Shown here in pieces: positions 1 through 6,293 of a DNA stretch of 14,600 bases. Source of the DNA: JAAYYM01 sp035271065 (GTDB lineage Bacteria > Bacillota > Clostridia > Lachnospirales > Lachnospiraceae). Position 1 is the stretch's first letter. Each line of letters begins with the position of its first letter. A program made the translations under genes and the position numbers. Location of the stretch: assembly GCA_035271065.1 (NCBI GenBank), contig DATESB010000046.1, positions 1-14,600 on the forward strand, read 5' to 3'. The notes under the pieces are model-generated. The model saw nothing but the letters and a program-made list of their open reading frames with translations, had not been told where the DNA came from and searched no databases.

Positions 1-1
1 A

Positions 2-226
2 ATTGCAGAGGCTATTTTAAGAGAATGCGGTTATGATGATGAGGCAGAAATTGCGCAGATGATTAAAGCAATCCAGAATCATCGCAATGCAGAGGTAAAG
101 TGCGACAAAGACTTGAATGGATTACTATATCGTGCTGATAAATTATCGAGAGCCTGTTTTGCGTGCCGGGCAGAAGCAATGTGCGACTGGAAAGCAGATA
201 AAAAGAACTTGGAATTGAATTATTAA
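2..226 (+). CDS. HD-domain protein of the folate operon, C-terminal part only
   Basis: An open frame enters from the left edge and stops at TAA 224-226, giving the last 74 residues. The visible part contains the segment LLYRADKLSR, which resembles the end of an HD phosphohydrolase domain, where the final metal-ligand Asp lies in an 'ADKLSR'-like string. It then has a cysteine cluster, C-x2-C-x5-C, in CFACRAEAMCDW. Eleven bases separate it from folP, so it is very probably co-transcribed. From memory, clostridial folate operons often carry an HD-domain gene between folE and folP, and this fits that position. The substrate is unknown; a phosphohydrolase acting on a pterin or nucleotide intermediate is only an inference. 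The start and the catalytic HD motif lie outside the window. Confidence 0.7.
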   Translation: MAEAILRECGYDDEAEIAQMIKAIQNHRNAEVKCDKDLNGLLYRADKLSRACFACRAEAMCDWKADKKNLELNY

Positions 227-237
227 AAGGGGAACGA

Positions 238-1068
238 ATGATACGTATCGGAGAACGTGATTTTGAGACAACAGGAAAAACATATATCATGGGCATTTTG
301 AATGTGACACCTGATTCTTTCTCGGATGGTGGCAGTTATGAGAATGTGGATGCTGCACTTTTCAGAGCGGAACAGATGATTACAGAAGGTGCAGATGTAT
401 TGGATATTGGCGGAGAATCTACACGACCGGGATATACAAAGATAGGCGATGAAGAAGAAATTGAAAGAGTAACGCCTGTTATTAAATCTATTAAGGAACG
501 TTTTCGGATACCGATTTCGATTGATACCTATAAATCTAAGGTAGCAAAAGCAGCCGTGGAAGCAGGTGCCGATCTGGTAAATGATATTTGGGGACTACAA
601 TACGATGCAGAACTTGCTGATGTGATTAAGAAGTATGATGTGGCATATTGCCTGATGCATAATCGTAGTGAAGTGTTGCAGGGAACGATTATGAGTCATT
701 TGATTGAGGAATTACGGCTTTCTGTCAAGATAGTAACTCAGGCAGGAATATCGACAGATAAAATCATTCTTGATCCAGGGATTGGATTTGCAAAAACAAC
801 AGAACAGAACCTAGAGATACTTGCCAATCTTGGAGCGCTTAAAGAATTAAACCTGCCACTTTTACTGGGTGCGTCTAAAAAGTCAGTGATTGCATCCATG
901 GAGAATCCACCGCTACCGATAGCAATGCGGCAAGAGGGAACTTATGTGACAACGGTATTTGCAGTGATGAACGGATATAGTTTTGTCAGAGTACATGATG
1001 TGGCACAAAACAAGCGTGTTATTGAGATGACAGAAGCATTGTGCGAAAGGCAACAAACAGGGAGGTAG
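238..1068 (+). CDS. folP: dihydropteroate synthase (DHPS)
   Basis: This cytoplasmic TIM-barrel enzyme condenses 6-hydroxymethyl-dihydropterin pyrophosphate with p-aminobenzoate to give dihydropteroate; it is the target of sulfonamides. At 276 aa it has normal family length. Visible motifs are GILNVTPDSFSDGG (19-32), the loop DIGGESTRPG (56-65), SIDTYKS (94-100), NDIWG (115-119), MHNR (140-143), DPGIGF (179-184), GASKKS (211-216) and the C-terminal RVHDV (251-255). The usual SRKS string is SKKS here, a conservative Arg-to-Lys change that keeps the essential following Lys. The start is ATG 238 with AAGGGG five bases upstream. It sits 4 nt ahead of the folB-folK gene, whose ribosome binding site lies inside the end of folP, consistent with translational coupling. 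Confidence 0.97.
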   Translation: MIRIGERDFETTGKTYIMGILNVTPDSFSDGGSYENVDAALFRAEQMITEGADVLDIGGESTRPGYTKIGDEEEIERVTPVIKSIKERFRIPISIDTYKSKVAKAAVEAGADLVNDIWGLQYDAELADVIKKYDVAYCLMHNRSEVLQGTIMSHLIEELRLSVKIVTQAGISTDKIILDPGIGFAKTTEQNLEILANLGALKELNLPLLLGASKKSVIASMENPPLPIAMRQEGTYVTTVFAVMNGYSFVRVHDVAQNKRVIEMTEALCERQQTGR

Positions 1069-1072
1069 TAAA

Positions 1073-1888
1073 ATGGATTGTATTAAAATCTGTAATTTAG
1101 AGACGTTTGGAAAGCATGGGGTATTTGAAGAAGAGAATAAACTGGGACAGAAGTTTTTGGTGTCAGTTGATTTGTATTTGTCTACCAGAGAAGCCGGCAA
1201 TGATGATGCACTTACTAATTCAGTTCATTACGGAGAGGTATGTCACTTTATTAATGATTTTATGAAGGAACGTACTTACCAATTGATTGAAGCAGTTGCG
1301 GAAAATCTGGCAAGAGAAATTCTGTTAAAATACAAACGTGTGGAAAAGGTTGCAATTGAAGTAAAGAAACCATGGGCACCAATTGGACTGCCACTTGAAT
1401 CAATTGCGGTAAAGATTGAACGTAGTTGGCATATTGCATATGTTGCTATGGGTTCCAATATGGGTAAGAGAGAAGAATACCTTCAGAATGCAATACAGGT
1501 TTTAGAAGAACGTGAAGACTGTTATGTAGAACGTATTTCCAGATTTATAGAAACAGAACCGTATGGGTATAAAGAGCAGGAAAAGTTTTTGAACGGAATG
1601 CTTGAAATCAAAACATTGCTTCTTCCGGAGGAACTGCTTGCCATGCTACAGGAAATAGAAGAACTGGCCAAGCGTGAACGCGTCACAAAATGGGGGCCGA
1701 GGACGTTGGATTTGGATATTATTTTCTATGATGATTTGATTATCGATTCCATTGAATTGACGGTGCCACATGCGGATATGCACAACAGAAGGTTTGTTTT
1801 GGAGCCGATTGTACAGATTGCACCAAATGTGAGACATCCAATTCTGAACCAAACAGTGACACAACTTTTGGAGAAACTGGAACAATAA
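1073..1888 (+). CDS. folBK: bifunctional dihydroneopterin aldolase / HPPK (FolB-FolK fusion)
   Basis: This 271-aa protein fuses two successive folate enzymes. Residues 1 to about 117 are dihydroneopterin aldolase: the start is typical (GKHGVFEEE, 13-21), with Tyr53 in VHYGE and Lys99 in KKPWAPI matching the known active-site Tyr and Lys of the family. Residues about 120-271 are 6-hydroxymethyl-7,8-dihydropterin pyrophosphokinase. They include AMGSNMGKRE (125-134), ETEPYG (160-165), the signature KWGPRTLDLDI (206-216) with the two Mg-binding Asp (213, 215), and PHADMHNRRFVLEP. The product of the second domain is the substrate of FolP encoded just upstream. GGGAGG at 1060-1065 gives a good start at ATG 1073. 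Both domains look full length and intact. It is the last gene of the operon, followed by a terminator. FolB-FolK fusions are known in Firmicutes. Confidence 0.95.
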   Translation: MDCIKICNLETFGKHGVFEEENKLGQKFLVSVDLYLSTREAGNDDALTNSVHYGEVCHFINDFMKERTYQLIEAVAENLAREILLKYKRVEKVAIEVKKPWAPIGLPLESIAVKIERSWHIAYVAMGSNMGKREEYLQNAIQVLEEREDCYVERISRFIETEPYGYKEQEKFLNGMLEIKTLLLPEELLAMLQEIEELAKRERVTKWGPRTLDLDIIFYDDLIIDSIELTVPHADMHNRRFVLEPIVQIAPNVRHPILNQTVTQLLEKLEQ

Positions 1889-1896
1889 ACAGAATA

Positions 1897-1928
1897 AAAA
1901 ATAACGCCATAACAGGCGTTATTTTTTT
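1897..1928. terminator. bidirectional intrinsic terminator between convergent genes
   Basis: The arms 1897-1908 (AAAAATAACGCC) and 1915-1926 (GGCGTTATTTTT) are perfect inverted repeats with a 6-nt loop. A T-run follows on the plus strand, and the A-run before the left arm becomes a T-run on the minus strand. It lies 8 bp after the folBK stop and 5 bp beyond the stop of the minus-strand DUF5050 gene, so it can serve both. Confidence 0.92.
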
Positions 1929-1933
1929 ATGCG

Positions 1934-2968
1934 CTACTCCACAGGAACCGCCGAGGCCGCTGCCTGAAACTCTGTTACATTGACAGTGCCGGAAGTAGGA
2001 GTCATATATACCGGAGTCGGAGAGTCATATTCCGAAAAGTAAGTATAGGTTGATGTAATGTTAATATCGGTATAATTTCCGGTGGCAACACGTTCAGCAC
2101 CGGAACCGTCCAGCTGTATGCGCATCAGAGCCGGATCGCTTGTGCTGTTTTTTTGATAGTAGATGTAGCCGGAAGGGCTGACATTAAAGCAATCCACACG
2201 ATCTGTAGTGAGTTTTTCTATTGTTTGGTCACTTGTTTTATAACGATAGAGCGAATAATCATCGGCAACATTCATGTAATAGAAATATTCACCCTGTAAA
2301 ATGGGATTAAATAATTTACCTTCATAAACGGTGGTGATACTTTGGAACGTGGTGTCGTATGCCATTAGTTTGAAGCGGTCATCCATATCATAATAGTAGA
2401 TGACATTACCTGCAGCACAGGCCGGATTGACAATGGCATCTATCATTTGACCTTTTTGTGTGCGGTCTGTTTTAACACGATAGAGTGTCATACCCTCTTT
2501 GTTATCGTAGTGCTGATAATATACATAGTCGTCCATAAGCATCACAATGCCGGAAGGGGTTTTGTCCAGTGTTTTATCATTTTTACCGTCTTTTTGGATA
2601 CGATAGACACCTAACATGTTGCCAAGAAAACCAAAAGCACTGCCGTCATTACCGGCTGCGTCTGTATCCCGATAATAATATAGATGTTCGTCACCTGCAT
2701 TGATGTATTTGGCAGGTACGTTCCACAGTCTTTTGATGTTTGTTGTATCGGAATTCATGGAATAGAGATATCCGTTGTCATATGCATTACTGAAATATAC
2801 AACACCGTCATCCTCACAATATAGACCATGATTATTCAGATTGCCGGCAGTATTGCCGATGGTGCCCGGAGCATTTGGTCTGACTCCGCTAAAGAATATT
2901 TCGTAGATAACCAAGGCAGCAACAACCAGGGCAGACAGAACCAGAATAATGATATTTCGTGTCTTCAT
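1934..2968 (-). CDS. membrane-anchored DUF5050 beta-propeller-like protein
   Basis: The protein has 344 aa. Residues 1-4 are polar/basic (MKTR), then about 5-26 form a single hydrophobic segment (IIILVLSALVVAALVIYEIFF) with no lipobox Cys, so it is probably an N-terminally anchored extracytoplasmic protein. The rest consists of repeated aromatic strand units such as VVYFSN, LYYYRD, YVYYQHYD, VIYYYD, YFYYMN, YIYYQK and YTYFSE, each with small turns. This is the DUF5050 pattern of clostridial proteins predicted to fold as a beta-propeller. No catalytic residues are recognisable; a sensory or ligand-binding role at the cell surface is inference. The start is ATG 2966-2968 with AAAGGAGG (2976-2983) seven bases upstream. 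It is transcribed alone from the promoter at 3004-3032 and ends at the shared terminator. Confidence 0.82.
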   Translation of the reverse strand: MKTRNIIILVLSALVVAALVIYEIFFSGVRPNAPGTIGNTAGNLNNHGLYCEDDGVVYFSNAYDNGYLYSMNSDTTNIKRLWNVPAKYINAGDEHLYYYRDTDAAGNDGSAFGFLGNMLGVYRIQKDGKNDKTLDKTPSGIVMLMDDYVYYQHYDNKEGMTLYRVKTDRTQKGQMIDAIVNPACAAGNVIYYYDMDDRFKLMAYDTTFQSITTVYEGKLFNPILQGEYFYYMNVADDYSLYRYKTSDQTIEKLTTDRVDCFNVSPSGYIYYQKNSTSDPALMRIQLDGSGAERVATGNYTDINITSTYTYFSEYDSPTPVYMTPTSGTVNVTEFQAAASAVPVE

Positions 2969-3003
2969 ATGGCTGCCTCCTTTGTATTTTATTTGATAAA
3001 TTT

Positions 3004-3032
3004 ATTATAAAGTAAGCAGTGATATTTTGCAA
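3004..3032 (-). promoter_or_regulatory. sigma-A-type promoter of the DUF5050 gene
   Basis: On the minus strand, TTGCAA (3027-3032) is followed after exactly 17 bp by a perfect TATAAT (3004-3009). The DUF5050 start codon lies 35 bp downstream of the -10 box. Spacing and hexamers fit the housekeeping consensus well. Confidence 0.8.
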
Positions 3033-3042
3033 GGAAGAGACC

Positions 3043-3071
3043 TTGTCATGGGGCAGAAATTGGGGTAAACT
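3043..3071 (+). promoter_or_regulatory. sigma-A-type promoter of the aroQ-ppk operon
   Basis: TTGTCA (3043-3048, 5 of 6 consensus) and TAAACT (3066-3071, 4 of 6) are separated by 17 bp. The chorismate mutase ATG begins at 3096, about 24 bp after the -10 box, leaving a very short leader with AGAGGGG at 3084-3090. This is the only promoter-like element I see before the six-gene operon. Confidence 0.6.
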
Positions 3072-3095
3072 ATAAGAAAACAAAGAGGGGATTTT

Positions 3096-3395
3096 ATGAG
3101 CGATAATCTGAGTCTTGAAACACTAAGAAAACAGTTGGATACGATAGACGCTAATCTGGTTCAGTTATATGAAAAGAGGCTTGATATTTGCGGTCAGGTA
3201 GCGGTATATAAGCATCAGACCGGAAAGCCTATACTGGATGCAACACGTGAGCAGGAGAAGATTGAGACAGTGCGCTCTATGGCACAGGATCAAGAAAATG
3301 CAAACGCCATAGAACACTTATTTACGCAGATTATGGCTGACAGCAGGGAGTTACAGGCTAAGCTGATTAAGGATATGGACGGAGAGACAAAATGA
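3096..3395 (+). CDS. aroQ: chorismate mutase, AroQ (type II) monofunctional
   Basis: It converts chorismate to prephenate, the branch step toward phenylalanine and tyrosine, in the cytoplasm. The 99-aa all-helical protein keeps the active-site set of the E. coli P-protein mutase domain at identical numbering: Arg11 (LRKQLD), Arg28 (EKRLDI), Lys39 (VYKHQ), Asp48, Arg51 and Glu52 (ILDATREQE), plus Ser83 and Gln87 near the C-terminus. There is no fused prephenate dehydratase or dehydrogenase and no regulatory domain. It is the first gene of the operon. Its TGA overlaps the start of the DUF815 gene as ATGA (3392-3395), so their translation is probably coupled. No other aromatic pathway gene is nearby, so its placement with polyphosphate genes is unusual functionally. 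Confidence 0.93.
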   Translation: MSDNLSLETLRKQLDTIDANLVQLYEKRLDICGQVAVYKHQTGKPILDATREQEKIETVRSMAQDQENANAIEHLFTQIMADSRELQAKLIKDMDGETK

Positions 3396-4687
3396 GAGAA
3401 AAAGAATTGATTTTACATAAGCACTTTAAGCATGGCGATATCCTGAGTGATATGTCATGGCTATTGGAACATTGTGAGGACGATTACTATAACGATGAGG
3501 ACAAGAGAACACTATTATTTGATGTGGTACACCGTTTGATAGAATTATCCGGTAGTCACGGCTATGAGGGAAATCTCTGGCATACATATCTGACATATCT
3601 GCTTGCTAATAACGAGAATGCCTTCAGTATGGCATCTGAGATTAAGGGTGCGGTGCAGGGGAGTATTAACGATATTGCATTACATGATTTTAGGATATTC
3701 AAGGAGTTATTTGATTGTGATTTGACAATTCTGGAGCGCACATTACATGCAGATTGTGTGCAGATGCTGTTTCATTACAAGAACATTAACGACCAGAGCC
3801 GGATGTTTAATAAAAGAATTCGGGACCGCATCTGTGAATTGAGTGTCAAATTGGCAGAGACAGAGACTCCGGAAGTATTTTTATCAACGATGACAGAGTT
3901 CTATAAGGATTTTGGGGTTGGCAAATTTGGTTTACATAAAGCGTTCCGTGTAGAACATCATGAACAAGGTGCTCAGATTATTCCGATTACGAATATTGCA
4001 CATGTATATTTGGATGACTTGGTGGGATATGAGATACCAAAGCAGAAACTGATTGATAATACAGAGGCATTTGTCAGTGGCAGAAAAGCAAACAACTGCT
4101 TGCTGTTTGGAGATGCCGGTACAGGTAAGTCCAGCTCTATCAAAGGAATATTGAACAAATATTATGACAGGGGACTTCGCATCATTGAGATATATAAGCA
4201 TCAGTTTCAGGATTTGAATGATGTGATTGCGCAGATTAAGAACCGAAATTACAAATTTATTATTTATATGGATGACTTATCGTTTGAAGATTTTGAGATT
4301 GAGTACAAGTATTTGAAAGCAGTCATTGAAGGCGGTTTGGAGAAAAAGCCTGATAATGTTTTGATTTACGCAACTTCAAACAGACGGCATTTGGTACGTG
4401 AGAAGTTTTCGGATAAGGAAGAGCGACGTGACGATTTGCACAGTTCTGATACCGTGCAGGAAAAACTATCTCTGGTTGCAAGGTTTGGTGTATCTATATT
4501 CTTTTGTGCACCGGATCAGAAGGAATTTAATCATATCGTAGAAACACTGGCCGAGCGTTACGGCATTACAATGTCAAGAGAAGAACTATTGGAAGAAGCC
4601 AATAAATGGGAACTTTATCATGGCGGATTGTCGGGAAGAACGGCACAGCAGTTTATTGATTATCTGTTAGGAAAAGGACAGGAATAA
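3392..4687 (+). CDS. DUF815 family AAA+ ATPase
   Basis: The 431-aa protein is recognised as DUF815, an AAA+ ATPase family of unknown cellular role. Residues 1 to about 200 form a helical N-terminal region with no motif I know. The ATPase part has VYLDDLVGYE before the nucleotide fold, Walker A GDAGTGKS at 240-247, Walker B FIIYMDDLSFED near 289-300 with acidic pair Asp294/Asp295, a sensor-1-like ATSNRRH, and an arginine-rich stretch SDKEERRDDLH. A C-terminal AAA lid follows (about 370-431, including LSGRTAQQFIDYLL). There are no signal or membrane segments. ATP-driven remodelling of a protein partner is the family-level expectation, but the target is unknown. It overlaps aroQ by 4 nt and lies 33 bp before the Ppx-like gene. 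That context hints at a partner in phosphate or polyphosphate metabolism, but this is only inference. Confidence 0.9.
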   Translation: MREKELILHKHFKHGDILSDMSWLLEHCEDDYYNDEDKRTLLFDVVHRLIELSGSHGYEGNLWHTYLTYLLANNENAFSMASEIKGAVQGSINDIALHDFRIFKELFDCDLTILERTLHADCVQMLFHYKNINDQSRMFNKRIRDRICELSVKLAETETPEVFLSTMTEFYKDFGVGKFGLHKAFRVEHHEQGAQIIPITNIAHVYLDDLVGYEIPKQKLIDNTEAFVSGRKANNCLLFGDAGTGKSSSIKGILNKYYDRGLRIIEIYKHQFQDLNDVIAQIKNRNYKFIIYMDDLSFEDFEIEYKYLKAVIEGGLEKKPDNVLIYATSNRRHLVREKFSDKEERRDDLHSSDTVQEKLSLVARFGVSIFFCAPDQKEFNHIVETLAERYGITMSREELLEEANKWELYHGGLSGRTAQQFIDYLLGKGQE

Positions 4688-4701
4688 AGTTTCGGAAACT
4701 T
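4687..4701 (+). repeat. 15-bp dyad between the DUF815 and Ppx-like genes
   Basis: AAGTTTC-G-GAAACTT is a perfect inverted repeat with one central base. It starts on the last base of the DUF815 stop codon and ends 6 bp before the Shine-Dalgarno of the next gene. As RNA it could form a 6-bp stem with a CGG loop; no T-run follows, so it is not a terminator. It could be an RNA-processing or operator site, or chance. Confidence 0.45.
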
Positions 4702-4706
4702 GATGC

Positions 4707-4712
4707 AAGGAG
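4707..4712 (+). promoter_or_regulatory. ribosome binding site fixing the start of the Ppx-like gene
   Basis: AAGGAG lies 8 bases before ATG 4721. The in-frame upstream codons TTG 4700 and ATG 4703 have no comparable site and would place this sequence inside the gene, so 4721 is the chosen start. Confidence 0.8.
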
Positions 4713-4720
4713 ATGAACAA

Positions 4721-6274
4721 ATGAGCATACAGACATTTGCGGCAATTGATGTTGGTTCTTATGAACTGGCAATGAAGATATATGAATTTTCCGGTAAGGG
4801 TGGTATGAAACAGATTGACCATATCAGGCATCGCATTGAGTTGGGGACGGATACCTACACAACCGGGAAAATCAGCCATGAGAGAGTGGATGAACTTTGT
4901 AAGGTGCTTTCGGAATATGCCGATATGATGAAGACTTATAAGGTGTCAGCATATCGTGCCTGCGGAACAAGCGCAATTCGTGAAACAGAGAACCGAATGA
5001 TTATATTGGAGCAGGTTAAATTGCGTACCGGTTTAAAGGTGGAAGTGCTCAGTAATTCCGAACAGCGTTTTCTGCATTATAAGTCAGTTGCATCAAAGGG
5101 CGAGCGTTTCGGTAAAGTAATCGAAAAAGGTACTGCAATTGTAGATGTAGGCGGCGGAAGCATTCAGATTTCTCTGTTTGATAAAGATTCCCTTGTTGCA
5201 ACACAGAATATTCGACTTGGTATTCTCAGAATGAGAGAAATGCTTGTGGATATTCAGCCTCATACCAAAGATTATGAGCATTTAATAGAAGAACTTGTGG
5301 ATAATCAGTTGATTTCTTTTAAGCATATGTATTTAAAGAACAGAGAAATTAAGAATATTATTGTTGTAGACGATTATATCTCTTTTATCATGCAGAAACT
5401 CAGCGAGGATGAGAAGGTTGATAATACTATTTCCAAGGAGCAGTATATGGCGTTTCTGGATGTTTTGCGCATGAAAACGCCGGAGCAGATTGCCAGATAT
5501 ATCGGTATGCCGGAGGAAAATGCTTCGTTATTGACGCCATCAGCGATTCTGTTCAAAAGAATATTGGAGATTACGGGTGCTGAATTATTATGGGCGCCGG
5601 GCGTAGGACTTGCAGACGGAATAGCATATGATTACGGGCAGAAGAATAAGTTAATACAGGTACAGCATGATTTTGAAGCGGATATTGTTGCATGTGCGGG
5701 TAATATGGGTAAACGATATCAGGCAAACAGGGAACGAAATCTGTTCTTGGATAAGACTGCGGTTACGATTTATGACAGTATGAAAAAGGTACATGGCATG
5801 GGGAAACGTGAGCGGGTTTTATTAAGAATTGCAGCCCTGTTGAATGATTGTGGTAAGTATATTTCGTTAGAATCTTCAGCGGAGTCCGGTTATAACATTA
5901 TTATGGCAACAGAGATGATTGGACTGTCTCATCAGGAGCGGGAAATCGTTGCAAATATAGTGAAGTACAATAAGGCTGATTTTAGGTATTATGATGAAAT
6001 TGCAAGGGAGTCACAATTAGATCGAGAAGCATATCTGAAAATAGCAAAACTAACGGCAATGTTTCGAGTGGCAGACGGTGTGTGCAGGTCACAGAGGCAG
6101 AAAGTAATGGATGTCAAAGCAGCCTTAAAGGAAGATACATTGTTATTGACGGTTACTTCAGATGAGGATATTTCATTGGAAAAGGGCTTCTTTCAGAGAA
6201 AAACAAGATTTTTTGAAGAAGTATTCAGTATTAAACCAATCATTAAGCAGAAGAGAAATCTGAACCGCATATAA
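4721..6274 (+). CDS. Ppx/GppA-like phosphatase with degenerate C-terminal HD domain
   Basis: From ATG 4721 the protein has 517 aa. Residues 1 to about 300 are an exopolyphosphatase/pppGpp-phosphatase (ASKHA fold) domain: AAIDVGSYEL (7-16) for phosphate loop 1, RACGTSAIRE (79-88), SNSEQRF (111-117) with Glu114 at the place of the general-base Glu, and IVDVGGGSIQI (140-150) for phosphate loop 2. Family members usually have GGGSTE here; this one has GGGSIQ, so that Glu is Gln149. The C-terminal part (about 320-500) is an HD-like helical domain, but the HD pair reads Asn375-Asp376 (ALLNDCGKYI) and the following His-rich loop is SAESGYN. By position it should degrade polyphosphate or (p)ppGpp. The replacements leave open a sensor or binding role. 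It lies directly before ppk1, 19 bp apart. Confidence 0.85.
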   Translation: MSIQTFAAIDVGSYELAMKIYEFSGKGGMKQIDHIRHRIELGTDTYTTGKISHERVDELCKVLSEYADMMKTYKVSAYRACGTSAIRETENRMIILEQVKLRTGLKVEVLSNSEQRFLHYKSVASKGERFGKVIEKGTAIVDVGGGSIQISLFDKDSLVATQNIRLGILRMREMLVDIQPHTKDYEHLIEELVDNQLISFKHMYLKNREIKNIIVVDDYISFIMQKLSEDEKVDNTISKEQYMAFLDVLRMKTPEQIARYIGMPEENASLLTPSAILFKRILEITGAELLWAPGVGLADGIAYDYGQKNKLIQVQHDFEADIVACAGNMGKRYQANRERNLFLDKTAVTIYDSMKKVHGMGKRERVLLRIAALLNDCGKYISLESSAESGYNIIMATEMIGLSHQEREIVANIVKYNKADFRYYDEIARESQLDREAYLKIAKLTAMFRVADGVCRSQRQKVMDVKAALKEDTLLLTVTSDEDISLEKGFFQRKTRFFEEVFSIKPIIKQKRNLNRI

Positions 6275-6293
6275 GAAAGACGAGGAATTTTGA

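Noticed and set aside
892..912. SKKS instead of SRKS in DHPS (codons at about 868-885) as a sulfonamide-resistance change
   Set aside because: A conservative Arg-to-Lys swap that keeps the catalytic Lys; natural variation is more likely and nothing else suggests a mobile sul gene.
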